A stretch of DNA of 64,000 nucleotides, taken from assembly GCF_002067275.1 (NCBI RefSeq), contig NZ_MVQX01000035.1:1-64000 (forward strand), read 5' to 3'. A program made the position numbers and the translations under genes. The notes beneath the pieces are model-generated. The model saw only the letters and a program-made list of their open reading frames with translations. It was not told where the DNA came from and did not search any database. The DNA is from Methanomethylovorans sp. PtaU1.Bin093. GTDB taxonomy: Archaea > Halobacteriota > Methanosarcinia > Methanosarcinales > Methanosarcinaceae. Below are positions 1 to 8,312 of this stretch, one piece after another. Each line of letters starts with the position of its first letter. The first letter of the stretch is position 1.

Positions 1-144
1 TCAAGTATGTTCTCGATTGACAATTACTCTAATATGAGACAAAATATAAATAATTAACTCAAAAAGTTAATATATCAAATTTAAGATAACTTAATTTGAG
101 GAGAAGAAAGGAAAAAAGAGTGAGAAGTGTGGAAATTATCCATT
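1..144. other. AT-rich intergenic segment at left edge
   Basis: This stretch precedes the 3' end of the minus-strand gene that follows. It is AT-rich and holds two short inverted repeats: TTAACT/AGTTAA (54-59 and 65-70), and an imperfect CAAATT/AATTTG pair around 76-98. These could form a terminator for the minus-strand gene or belong to a gene outside the window. I see no convincing coding sequence. Confidence 0.4.
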
Positions 145-2079
145 TCACTCCTTTATGATCATCATGGGATCGCCTATGCCCACAACGGTGATCCTGGTTT
201 CCAGAGGTGGATGAGGCCAGTTCTCAGGAGAGATGTTCTTCACTGAAATATTGATCTGGGTCTCTTCCTTGCTAACCCCGCATCTGTTTTCATAATCAAG
301 CACCATGTCCAGTCCGATCTGTCTTGCTCTCTCAAAGGCTTCTCTGTAATCTACAACACGTTCTCTTCCACCCGGATAGAAGATAAGGAAATCCTCTGCA
401 GGTTTTTCTATGGACACTGGCATGATCAGTACTTCAACTTTCTTGACGCCTTTTCCGGCAAGAGCCCCCACGGCATTCCCCACATCTGCATGTTCCGGGA
501 CGATAATATAAGCATCCAAGAGTGCAGACATTTCCTCTGAATATGCTTTTACGGGTCCTCCCAATAATACAACAGGCAATTTCAGGCTGAACTTTGCCGG
601 ATACAGACCACTAAGCAATTCGTCCACAAGGGGTCTGGACCTTTCAGGCAAAAGAAAAGCCATCTGGCTATAGGCCATATTCCTTGCCACATGTTCTTTC
701 ACATGGGTGCAGAATTCATATTTCTTACTGCCGTTATAGCGGGAAAGAAGCTCAGCGCCCATGTGGGATGCATCCAGATCCCAGGCAGTGTATTCTCCTC
801 TCACATGCAAAGCGTCCGTGGGCGTGAAACCGATAGCTTGCACCAGTCTTTTCTTTATAAGTGAATCAATTATCTTTCCGGAAGGCATGGCATGCATATA
901 AGTATAGAGTTCATGTATGCTGATAGGATCGCTTCCGATATGCTGGAGCATTTCAGCTTCTTCATTGTTCAGCCCATTGCTGGCATAACCGGTCCTTACA
1001 AAGAACTTGGTGGGCTGATAGTTCTCATCCAGTGACTTACGAGGTAGAGGTCTCATGTGACTAAGTTTCTGTAACAGTCCTGGATACTCAACTGCAGCAA
1101 CACATAGAGGAATAACACGTCTGGGACCTATCTTCACTTTTCCATCAGTGATCCAGACATGGCTGTCCCCACCAGTGGCCGATGTTTCCATTTTCATGGC
1201 CCTTACTCTTGTTTTCCATCCGCCCACTACAGAACCTGAAACGCTTATTTCCGGTACCCCATGGTATATGGCAGATACATCGGTACTGGTTCCCCCCACA
1301 TCTATGGCTGCACATGTGTCCAATTTTGCAAGATACGATGCTCCGAGAAGACTTGCAGCAGGGCCGGAAAAAATGGTCTCGATGGGTTTTTCCAGAGCGT
1401 CCTCCAGATTATATACGGAACCATCACATTTCAGCATCAGCATCCTTGCATTGATGCCTCTTTTCCTGATGTCTGCCATAACAGCACTAACAAAGAGATG
1501 GGTAATAGGTATCAACTGAGCATTAAGTACAGCAGTCACTGCCCTTTCATAGGCACCTAGTTCCTGGGAAAGTTCGTGACCACATACTACAGGCTTACCA
1601 GTTATCTTCTGGATAAGGGATTTTGCTCGCAGTTCATGTTCGGGATTCCTTGTACCAAAGAAGGCTGAGATTGCGTATGCTGATACTTTGTCTTTTGTCC
1701 TGCTGCCAAAACCTCTGATGGCTTCGGTATCCAAAGGCACCTCTTCTTCACCGCCTGGGCCATGACCACCAGGCACAACTATGAGATCCGGAGTAGGGAA
1801 TTCCTGATCTGCAGGATGCTGCCCTATGAGCACAAGCCCCACAGGAGTTCCGGTGCCTTCAAGTAATGAATTAGTGGAAAGAGTGGTAGAAACTGACACG
1901 AGGTTGACCTGGCTGAGAAGTTCCTGGTCAAGGGCATCCAGAACCGCACTTATGCCAATCTGCAGGTCAGGATATGTGGTAAACGCTTTTTTGGAATCTA
2001 CGATCATACCGTCTGACCCTCTTAAAAGGACAGCATCGGTGTACGTTCCACCGGTATCAATACCAAGACCATAGTGCAA
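145..2079 (-). CDS. Hydantoinase/oxoprolinase family protein (HyuA-like), orphan
   Basis: A 644-residue protein of the ASKHA-fold hydantoinase A/oxoprolinase family. The N-terminal phosphate-binding motif GIDTGGTYTDA is at residues 6-16 and the second ASKHA motif DVGGTSTD at about 260-267, preceded by SGPAAS at 238-243. Family members use ATP to open cyclic amides such as hydantoins or 5-oxoproline, usually with a HyuB partner. No hyuB lies nearby, so the substrate is open. In methanogens such stand-alone proteins are common and their function is not established. The gene is divergent from a metallo-beta-lactamase-fold gene, with about 140 bp between them, and ends 144 bp from the window edge. 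Confidence 0.85.
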   Translation of the reverse strand: MHYGLGIDTGGTYTDAVLLRGSDGMIVDSKKAFTTYPDLQIGISAVLDALDQELLSQVNLVSVSTTLSTNSLLEGTGTPVGLVLIGQHPADQEFPTPDLIVVPGGHGPGGEEEVPLDTEAIRGFGSRTKDKVSAYAISAFFGTRNPEHELRAKSLIQKITGKPVVCGHELSQELGAYERAVTAVLNAQLIPITHLFVSAVMADIRKRGINARMLMLKCDGSVYNLEDALEKPIETIFSGPAASLLGASYLAKLDTCAAIDVGGTSTDVSAIYHGVPEISVSGSVVGGWKTRVRAMKMETSATGGDSHVWITDGKVKIGPRRVIPLCVAAVEYPGLLQKLSHMRPLPRKSLDENYQPTKFFVRTGYASNGLNNEEAEMLQHIGSDPISIHELYTYMHAMPSGKIIDSLIKKRLVQAIGFTPTDALHVRGEYTAWDLDASHMGAELLSRYNGSKKYEFCTHVKEHVARNMAYSQMAFLLPERSRPLVDELLSGLYPAKFSLKLPVVLLGGPVKAYSEEMSALLDAYIIVPEHADVGNAVGALAGKGVKKVEVLIMPVSIEKPAEDFLIFYPGGRERVVDYREAFERARQIGLDMVLDYENRCGVSKEETQINISVKNISPENWPHPPLETRITVVGIGDPMMIIKE

Positions 2080-2130
2080 TTGTAACTCTCCTTTCTTTTT
2101 CTATTAATTCTATATGGAGAAATTATATTT

Positions 2131-2150
2131 AATACTTTTCAAATAGTATT
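2131..2150. promoter_or_regulatory. Inverted repeat in divergent promoter region
   Basis: AATACT (2131-2136) and AGTATT (2145-2150) form a dyad between the divergent genes starting at 2079 (minus) and 2221 (plus). TATA-like AT runs (TTATATTTAA, ATATATTTAT) flank it on both sides. A regulator binding here could control both genes; this is inferred from position only. Confidence 0.3.
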
Positions 2151-2220
2151 ATATATTTATTCTCACATGTGTTAAATAAGGTTTGAGAAGAGAGAAGTAG
2201 CGCGGTTTCGGGGTATTAGC

Positions 2221-2931
2221 ATGAAAATTACGGTCATTTATGACAATGAGGCAAAAATAGGTTTGAATAGTGGATGGGGTTTTTCTTGCTTAATTGAAAC
2301 TGTAGGTCATAATATTCTCTTTGATACCGGCTGGGATGGCCATGTTCTTCTGGCAAATATGGACATACTTGGCTTTTCACCTGAAGAGATCGACATCCTG
2401 GTATTATCTCATCAGCACTGGGACCACATTGGCGGCGTGCCAACTTTCCTTAACATGCAGCCAGATGTGGATGTCTTTATACCGGCAAGTTTTTCAACCA
2501 ACCTGAAAAGAGAGATATCGACAAGGGGAAAGCAGGCAGATACTTCCACCTTTCTTAAGGAGATGAATATTTCCAGGAATCCCAGACTATTTGAGATAAA
2601 AATGTCTCAGGAGATATGCAAGGGAATCTACACAACAGGAGAGCTTGGGAAAGAAATAAAAGAACAATCTTTGATACTAGATTCCGGCAAAGGACTGTAC
2701 GTTATCACTGGTTGTGCCCATCCCGGACTACCTGCAATATTGGCTGCAGCTTCTTCCTTTGGTAATGTGGTCGGTATCGTGGGTGGTCTGCACGACAGCC
2801 AGGAATATGATCTGTTCAAAGACATGCATTTGATAGGTGCCGGCCATTGTACAGCTCATAAAGAAGAGATCAGGATGAAATATCCAGATGCTTTTGTCGA
2901 TATTTTTGCAGGATATTCTGTGGAGTTTTGA
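2221..2931 (+). CDS. Metallo-beta-lactamase-fold hydrolase (COG1237-like)
   Basis: A 236-residue metallo-beta-lactamase superfamily protein. The zinc-binding motif SHQHWDHIGG is at residues 63-72 (HxHxDH with Trp in the variable place), and further likely ligands lie in TGCAHPG and GGLHDS in the C-terminal half. The sequence looks like COG1237, often annotated as a dihydropterin/ribofuranosylaminobenzene-phosphate synthase, a label I would not trust because true beta-RFAP synthase belongs to the GHMP kinase superfamily. No signal peptide or membrane segment is visible, so it should be cytosolic. A GGGG stretch 6 nt before the ATG could serve as a weak ribosome-binding site. Confidence 0.8.
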   Translation: MKITVIYDNEAKIGLNSGWGFSCLIETVGHNILFDTGWDGHVLLANMDILGFSPEEIDILVLSHQHWDHIGGVPTFLNMQPDVDVFIPASFSTNLKREISTRGKQADTSTFLKEMNISRNPRLFEIKMSQEICKGIYTTGELGKEIKEQSLILDSGKGLYVITGCAHPGLPAILAAASSFGNVVGIVGGLHDSQEYDLFKDMHLIGAGHCTAHKEEIRMKYPDAFVDIFAGYSVEF

Positions 2932-2938
2932 ATAATAC

Positions 2939-3070
2939 GGCTCTGTAGAAATACTATTAAGATCAACATCATTAGCCGGAAATACCTAACACGAAACAAC
3001 ATATACAAACACGTATTTCAAAAATACAACTTTGGTTAGTTCCCCAAAAAGAGAGGATTTCTACAGAGTC
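2939..3070. repeat. MITE-like segment bounded by 12-bp inverted repeats
   Basis: CTCTGTAGAAAT (2941-2952) is repeated in perfect inverse as ATTTCTACAGAG (3057-3068), with one flanking base pair also conserved. The 104 bp between the arms are AT-rich and non-coding. Short terminal inverted repeats enclosing a small non-coding segment are typical of MITEs or of a deleted insertion sequence. I do not see a clear target-site duplication. It lies just upstream of the TATA box of the next gene, so it may also affect that promoter. Confidence 0.45.
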
Positions 3071-3081
3071 AACCTTGGAAA

Positions 3082-3092
3082 ACTATATATAA
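3082..3092 (+). promoter_or_regulatory. TATA box of the DUF134-mrp operon
   Basis: ACTATATATAA is centred about 31 bp before the ATG at 3118. This fits a transcription start only a few bases upstream of the start codon, giving a very short leader without a Shine-Dalgarno sequence. Confidence 0.5.
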
Positions 3093-3117
3093 TTAATATC
3101 CATTGTGAAAAAATGCT

Positions 3118-3453
3118 ATGAAAGAGAGAGGACGTCCTAAGTGCCCACGGCGTGTGGAGCTTACTCCGGAAGTGATCTATTTTAAACCCAGAGGAGTGCC
3201 TCTACGTGAACTTGAAGTAGTTTGCATTGCAATGGAAGAACTTGAGGCTCTACGTCTTGTGGACCTTGAAGGTCTTACACAGGAAGAGGCATCCCTTAAA
3301 ATGGGAATATCAAGGAGAGCCTTTTGGGAAGACTTGCAAAGTGCCAGGAGAAAAGTTACTTTTGCTCTCACCACCGGCAAAGCTATTGAGATCTCAGGTG
3401 GGGATTATGTCACTGTCGGAGAGGAAAACAAAGGTTGCAGAAGATCAACATAA
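3118..3453 (+). CDS. DUF134 / UPF0251 family DNA-binding protein
   Basis: A 111-residue protein of the DUF134 (UPF0251) family. The conserved N-terminus [11 protein letters not shown] is followed by a sigma-70 region 4-like helix-turn-helix at about residues 50-80 ([20 protein letters not shown], then [18 protein letters not shown]). Family members are small predicted DNA-binding proteins, often found beside Mrp/NBP35 ATPase or iron-cofactor genes. Here mrp follows after about 55 bp on the same strand, which suggests a shared transcript and a role in Fe-S homeostasis. The latter is inference. The short C-terminal tail has one Cys and a basic stretch. Confidence 0.85.
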   Translation: MKERGRPKCPRRVELTPEVIYFKPRGVPLRELEVVCIAMEELEALRLVDLEGLTQEEASLKMGISRRAFWEDLQSARRKVTFALTTGKAIEISGGDYVTVGEENKGCRRST

Positions 3454-3507
3454 GCCAAATGTACGTTACGTCTTTTGAAAATTTGAATTATCATTCAGGT
3501 GAAAAAT

Positions 3508-4347
3508 ATGGACAAGAAAGTTCAGAAAACACAGGATCTGCTCCAGAAACCGCAGGAATCTAAATTAGTTGCCAATATGAGGGCGATCAAGAACAAGATA
3601 ATGGTAATGAGTGGAAAAGGAGGGGTCGGCAAAAGCACCGTTGCAGCCAATCTTGCTGCCCAGCTTGCCCGGAAGGGATTCAAAGTGGGTCTCCTTGACA
3701 GTGACATTCACGGGCCAAGCATACCCAAGATGTTCGGGATAGAGGATAAAAGACCTGCAGTGGACGAGAAAGGCATTGTCCCCGTACCAGTGACAGATAA
3801 CCTCAAAGTTATGTCCATTGCCTTACTTATCGAGGATAAGGATTCTCCAGTGATATGGAGAGGACCGGCCAAGATGGCGGCTATCAAGCAGTTTCTGGAA
3901 GATGTTTCATGGGGAAAGCTTGATTACCTGATCGTTGACCTGCCACCAGGAACCGGTGATGAACCCCTCAGCATTGCCCAGCTCATTGAGAAGATAGATG
4001 GTGCTGTGGTCGTTACTACACCTCAGGACATGGCACTGGTAAGTGTACGCAAGTCAATTACCTTTGCCCATATGCTAAAGGTTCCTGTTATCGGCATAGT
4101 GGAGAATATGAGTGTGATCATCTGCCCCCACTGTGATGAGAGGATCGATCTTTTCAGTAAAGGCGGTGTTGAAAAGGCGGCAAAGGACTTTGGTGTACCA
4201 GTGCTTGCAGCATTACCCATGGATCCAGAGCTCGCTGAGATAGAGGATAGCGGAAAAGTGCATACCCTGGATGCCGATTCCACTGAGTGGTCAAAGGAAT
4301 TCGCAAAGATCGTGGATTCAGTCGTTGGATTTAAAAAACAGGTGTAA
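3508..4347 (+). CDS. mrp: Mrp/NBP35-type Fe-S cluster carrier ATPase
   Basis: A P-loop ATPase of the Mrp/ApbC/NBP35 class (279 residues from this start). The deviant Walker A SGKGGVGKST is at about residues 35-44, the switch DIHGPSIPKMFG follows, then DLPPGTGDE, and a CPHC motif near residue 205 that bridges the dimer and holds the labile Fe-S cluster. Such proteins assemble or carry Fe-S clusters to cytosolic apoproteins. The ATG at 3508 is preferred because AGGTG lies 6 nt upstream; a GTG at 3499 is inside that ribosome-binding site. It forms an apparent operon with the DUF134 gene. Confidence 0.93.
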   Translation: MDKKVQKTQDLLQKPQESKLVANMRAIKNKIMVMSGKGGVGKSTVAANLAAQLARKGFKVGLLDSDIHGPSIPKMFGIEDKRPAVDEKGIVPVPVTDNLKVMSIALLIEDKDSPVIWRGPAKMAAIKQFLEDVSWGKLDYLIVDLPPGTGDEPLSIAQLIEKIDGAVVVTTPQDMALVSVRKSITFAHMLKVPVIGIVENMSVIICPHCDERIDLFSKGGVEKAAKDFGVPVLAALPMDPELAEIEDSGKVHTLDADSTEWSKEFAKIVDSVVGFKKQV

Positions 4348-4433
4348 GTTTCGTACACTTTTTGTGCAGGGAAAGCCTATGATCCCTTCACAATACATTT
4401 TTCATATCATTGCTGCAGAGCCGAAATGAAATA

Positions 4434-4443
4434 ACTATATAAG
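4434..4443 (+). promoter_or_regulatory. TATA box of the orphan NrdD-like gene
   Basis: ACTATATAAG is centred about 28 bp before the ATG at 4466, the spacing expected for a leaderless archaeal transcript. No Shine-Dalgarno motif is seen before that ATG. Confidence 0.5.
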
Positions 4444-4465
4444 CCAGCATCACAGATTTTTAATC

Positions 4466-6268
4466 ATGGCAGTGATGTCAAGTGGGGGTAATGTAGACAG
4501 GCTTGATTTCAAGGACCCTGTAGAGCTCATAGATGATGTGCTCTTGAAAAAGAACTGGTTGCTTACCGAGAACTCGAACACCAGGACCAGTCCTTCGGTG
4601 ATAGACCTCCATATTGCATCCCAGGTCAAAAAAAGATATGCTCTGGAAAAACTTTACTCTAAGGATGTCACAGCAGCGCATCTGGAAGGCCTGATACATA
4701 TCCATGACCTGCACAGTCCTTTCATGCCATATTGTAATGGCATTGACGGGCGTATCATTCTTATGGAAGGCCTGAAGTTCCCTGACACCCGCAGCCTGCC
4801 TGCTAAAAGACTGGATTCTGCATTGTTCCATGTAATGTCATTCATGATGCATTCCCAGCAATTCTTTGCAGGTGCTCAGGCTGTGGACATGCTCAACTGG
4901 CTGCTGGCTCCTCATCTGCATTATGAGAGAATGGATGGGTCAGCGGTTTATCAGGCAGTGCAGGGTTTCATGTTCCAGATGAACCAGTCTAACAGGATAG
5001 GTGCTCAGAGCGCTTTTACTAACATCGGCCTGAGATTGAAATGTCCTCCGGCACTGAAAGATGAAAGAGTGGTATACGGAGGTGAAACACTCGATGCTAC
5101 ATATTCAGAATTCGAAGATGAGGCACGGCAGATATACAGTGCTTTCATGAGAGTTTCAGCGGATGGCGATTCCACGGGTGCTCCCTTCACATTCCCTCTC
5201 ATTACCACGGCCATTACCAAGGACCATGATTTCAATGATCCCCTGTGGATGGAGACCATGCAGGCCACTTCAGCTACAGGTGCACCTTATTTCCTGAACC
5301 TTGCTGCTCCTTATCTGGAAGAGGATACGGTGCATGCCATGTGCTGCAGATTGCTGAGCCGCCATGCAGGCGGTATCTGGACGGCCGGTGGCATGGGTAC
5401 AGGCTCCAATAAGGTTGTGACCATTAACCTGCCCGGAGTGGCTCTGCGGTCAGCAGGTGAGGATGATTTCATTATACAGCTGGATAACGCCCTTGATATT
5501 GCCCGCAAGGCCTTATTGGAAGGACAGGATATCATCAGAAGATCGCTTTATGAGTGGAAGCTTCTGCCATGGCTGCTCAATAAAACTGATGACGGTGTGC
5601 CATATTTTAATTTTGGGGAACGCCACCTTACATTTGGTGTGGTGGGTATGAACGAATGCCTTTTGGACCTCACAGGAGAAGGTATTGACAAAAAGATCGG
5701 AACAGGCATAAAAATAATTGCTCACATACTTGGAAGGATAGAGGAGTTCTCCCATGAGGATGGCATAGCGTATACTCTTGAGCAGACTCCTGCAGAAAGC
5801 ACTGCACATAGGCTTGCCATGCTTGACCGAGAGAACTTCGGGGAAAAATCTGAAGTTCAGGGTATTAAAGGAGCATGCTATTACACCAATTCCACCCACC
5901 TGCCTTATAATGCAGGTATGTCCCTCATAGACAGGATCAATATCGAGGCAGAGTTTCATCCTTTCTTTACCGGAGGTACGATCTGCCACATATGGATGGG
6001 TGAAAGTTATCCCGACCCGGCCGGCCTCAATGATTTCATCAGGAAACTTTCGGGGACAAAGCTTGCTTATCTCTGTTTCTCCCCTGATTTTTCCATATGT
6101 GATAAAGGACATACTTCCAGAGGTGTAAGTGAAATATGCCCGCTATGCTCAAGTCCGGTAACTGACCATATATCCAGGGTAACCGGCTATTACGGTCATG
6201 TGAACCAATGGAATCCCGGAAAAAAAGCAGAGTATGCTCAGAGACACAGGTATAGGATGCATTGCTAG
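4466..6268 (+). CDS. Orphan class III ribonucleotide reductase-like glycyl radical protein
   Basis: A 600-residue NrdD homologue. Features are LIHIHDLHSPF near residue 90, the paired cysteines MCCRLLSRH near 290, GTICHIWMGESYPDP near 510, a C-terminal CPLCSS zinc-type motif and the glycyl-radical motif RVTGYYG about 30 residues from the end. Family members reduce ribonucleotides anaerobically after an NrdG radical-SAM partner makes the glycyl radical. Unlike the 794-residue NrdD in this window it lacks the N-terminal ATP-cone and has no neighbouring nrdG or redoxin. It could be an alternative reductase activated in trans, or a related glycyl radical enzyme. A TATA box 28 bp upstream suggests leaderless translation. 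Confidence 0.8.
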   Translation: MAVMSSGGNVDRLDFKDPVELIDDVLLKKNWLLTENSNTRTSPSVIDLHIASQVKKRYALEKLYSKDVTAAHLEGLIHIHDLHSPFMPYCNGIDGRIILMEGLKFPDTRSLPAKRLDSALFHVMSFMMHSQQFFAGAQAVDMLNWLLAPHLHYERMDGSAVYQAVQGFMFQMNQSNRIGAQSAFTNIGLRLKCPPALKDERVVYGGETLDATYSEFEDEARQIYSAFMRVSADGDSTGAPFTFPLITTAITKDHDFNDPLWMETMQATSATGAPYFLNLAAPYLEEDTVHAMCCRLLSRHAGGIWTAGGMGTGSNKVVTINLPGVALRSAGEDDFIIQLDNALDIARKALLEGQDIIRRSLYEWKLLPWLLNKTDDGVPYFNFGERHLTFGVVGMNECLLDLTGEGIDKKIGTGIKIIAHILGRIEEFSHEDGIAYTLEQTPAESTAHRLAMLDRENFGEKSEVQGIKGACYYTNSTHLPYNAGMSLIDRINIEAEFHPFFTGGTICHIWMGESYPDPAGLNDFIRKLSGTKLAYLCFSPDFSICDKGHTSRGVSEICPLCSSPVTDHISRVTGYYGHVNQWNPGKKAEYAQRHRYRMHC

Positions 6269-6303
6269 AAAAACGCTAAATACAGACCAGCATATTATAT
6301 TGT

Positions 6304-6996
6304 ATGGACCACAGGATAGCAAAGGCGCTTGATTGGATCGAGACGCAACAGCCGGATTCCATCAAGGGGATCGCCCGGGTGGTCTGGGCTCGCGGGGCAT
6401 GGAAACTGCCCAGTCAGCATACTGCTTGTCTTATATGGCTTAAAAGTGATCCCCCGTGGGGAGGAAATATAAGGGAAACTGCCAGAGCAGCCTCTTCTCT
6501 TTTCCAAATGGGTCTGGTCTTCCCGGATGTGGGGCAATGGCTTCTTTCAAAAAAGAAAGAAGGTTCCTGGAACGGTAACGTGTACGATACCGCCTATTCC
6601 CTCATTGCACTGGCAGATATGGATATCCATGATCCCGATGGCTGCCAGTGGCTATTAGACAACTATGGACCTGAATGGGAACATCCCGGAACCACTGCAC
6701 TTGTGGTCATGGCATTAGTAAAACAGGGTGCTATGCCGGATGAACATCATGGTTTTATAGAAAAGAGAGCACGTTGGTTGCTTGAGAAACGTGAATTGGA
6801 TGGCGGATGGAAGAACATAGCAACCAGCAACATAGTCATGCAGTCTCTTTTAATGACAGGTTTGAGGGAAGAACTTAAGGTCTCTGTGGACTGGCTCATG
6901 AAAGAGCAGAACTCTGAAGGTTTCTGGGGTAAAGGGGAAGATATCATTGTTGCTACTTCCCTGTCCCTGATCACTCTTGCATTATGGAAGCCATAA
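6304..6996 (+). CDS. Prenyltransferase/squalene-oxidase-type alpha-alpha toroid repeat protein
   Basis: A 230-residue soluble protein made of helical-pair repeats with QW-like signatures (KKEGSWNGNVYDTAYSLIAL, RELDGGWKNIATSNIVMQSL, NSEGFWGKGEDIIVATSL). This pattern belongs to the alpha/alpha toroid fold of terpene cyclases and protein prenyltransferase beta subunits. I do not see the DxDD motif of squalene-hopene cyclases, and the protein is about a third of their length, so cyclase activity is unlikely. Function is unknown. It starts 35 bp after the NrdD-like gene on the same strand and may be cotranscribed with it. No signal peptide is seen. Confidence 0.7.
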   Translation: MDHRIAKALDWIETQQPDSIKGIARVVWARGAWKLPSQHTACLIWLKSDPPWGGNIRETARAASSLFQMGLVFPDVGQWLLSKKKEGSWNGNVYDTAYSLIALADMDIHDPDGCQWLLDNYGPEWEHPGTTALVVMALVKQGAMPDEHHGFIEKRARWLLEKRELDGGWKNIATSNIVMQSLLMTGLREELKVSVDWLMKEQNSEGFWGKGEDIIVATSLSLITLALWKP

Positions 6997-7079
6997 CAGA
7001 ATAGCCTATGAAACTAATATATATGAGAGGCCAGCGTATAATATACGTTTTATCTACATCATCTTATACCAGTGATAAA

Positions 7080-7511
7080 ATGAAAACAGAATTTATCAAA
7101 TACCACCCCGGCTCCAATACCTACATCATTCAGAAAAAAGCATACTTTGAGGATAGTGTTCTTCTTAAGGGTAATCTGATAGTCGGGGCAGGCTGTAATT
7201 TCTGGCAGGAACTGAGGGTTGAAGGAGATCTGGAACTTGGAAAGAACTCTCTGGTCAAAGGTCACGTGCAGGCACATAATGCGCTCATTGGTCCGCATTG
7301 TGAGATAAACGGTGACGTACAGGTGGACAAGGATCTTACACTAATGAATAATGTCAATATCGCAGGTTCTGCCACATGTGGCGGACAGATGCTTGTGCGG
7401 CCAGGCTGCTCCATGGGTTTTGTAAAAGCTGAAAAAGTGCTGGAACTCGTAGGGAAGGTCAACATAAAAGATGTAGAGGCCGGAACAAAAGTGATCGTAC
7501 GTTCCGAATGA
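7080..7511 (+). CDS. Bactofilin-like polymer-forming protein
   Basis: A 143-residue protein dominated by short beta-helix-like repeats rich in Gly and hydrophobic residues (VLLKGNLIVGAGCNFWQELR, GDLELGKNSLVKGHVQAHNA, INGDVQVDKDLTLMNNVNIA). This is the pattern of bactofilin or polymer-forming cytoskeletal proteins, which self-assemble into filaments in bacteria and some archaea. I start at the ATG at 7080: a TATA-like TATAATATAC lies around 7036-7045, upstream of it, and the longer in-frame start at 7008 precedes that box. The role in this organism is unknown; scaffolding is inferred from the fold only. Confidence 0.65.
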   Translation: MKTEFIKYHPGSNTYIIQKKAYFEDSVLLKGNLIVGAGCNFWQELRVEGDLELGKNSLVKGHVQAHNALIGPHCEINGDVQVDKDLTLMNNVNIAGSATCGGQMLVRPGCSMGFVKAEKVLELVGKVNIKDVEAGTKVIVRSE

Positions 7512-7544
7512 GTTGAACATTCTCTAATTTTTAGAAGCTGTGAC

Positions 7545-8312
7545 TTAATCTATTCTCTCTTTTCTCTCTTCGGAGAGCAACTTCAGCACAGCTGTCCGTA
7601 GCTTGTTGACTTCCGGACTTGTTCGTATTCTTGGACGCGGAAGTTCCACATTTATGATCTCTTTTATCTTTCCGGGACGTGCGGTCATAACTACTATCCT
7701 GTCAGCCAGGAATACTGCCTCATCCACACTGTGGGTAACGAACAGGATGGTTATGTGTTTCTTATCCCATATCTCCAGAAGCTGGTGCTGTAAGGAGTTC
7801 CGGGTCTGGGCGTCCAGTGCGCCGAAGGGCTCATCCATGAGCAAGACCTCCGGTTCATTTGCAAGCGCACGGGCAATGGCAACTCTTTGCCTCATACCTC
7901 CTGAGAGTTCATACGGGAAACTATCCTTGAACTGTGTAAGGCCCACCAGCTCAAGATATTTCTCTGCATCCTGTATTGCTTTTTTCCTGGCAACTCCTTT
8001 CATTTCCGGGCCAAAGATGATGTTCTCGGTGACATTCCTCCAAGGGAAAAGCGAATACTCCTGGAATACCATGCCTCTCTTTGAATCCGGTATGGTTATT
8101 CTGGTCCCGTCCAGTATTATTTCCCCTGAATCGGGAGTATCAAGTCCGGCAATGATACGCAAAAGGGTGGTCTTACCACAGCCGGAAGGACCTAAAAAGC
8201 ATACGAACTCCTTGTCATCTACATTAAGGCTCACATTATCCAATGCAAGGGTCTCAGGTGCATCTTCCTTTCTGAAAATACGGGTAATGTTCTTTATTTC
8301 AACTTTTCCCAT
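7545..8312 (-). CDS. ABC transporter ATP-binding protein (nitrate/sulfonate/taurine type)
   Basis: A 255-residue ATPase of the SsuB/TauB/NrtD group. Walker A GPSGCGKTT, the signature LSGGMRQRVAIARAL, Walker B VLLMDEP and the H-loop VTHSVDEA are all present. It powers import of a small oxyanion or organic solute through the permease encoded just upstream. The ATG at 8312 overlaps the permease stop by one base (TAATG), which indicates translational coupling; a longer frame to 8336 would intrude into the permease gene. It is the last gene of the binding-protein / permease / ATPase operon on the minus strand. Confidence 0.93.
   Translation of the reverse strand: MGKVEIKNITRIFRKEDAPETLALDNVSLNVDDKEFVCFLGPSGCGKTTLLRIIAGLDTPDSGEIILDGTRITIPDSKRGMVFQEYSLFPWRNVTENIIFGPEMKGVARKKAIQDAEKYLELVGLTQFKDSFPYELSGGMRQRVAIARALANEPEVLLMDEPFGALDAQTRNSLQHQLLEIWDKKHITILFVTHSVDEAVFLADRIVVMTARPGKIKEIINVELPRPRIRTSPEVNKLRTAVLKLLSEERKERID

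Noticed and set aside
5513-6112. Minus-strand open frame of about 199 codons inside the NrdD-like gene
   Set aside because: It lies opposite conserved catalytic motifs of the glycyl radical protein and has no start context or promoter of its own.
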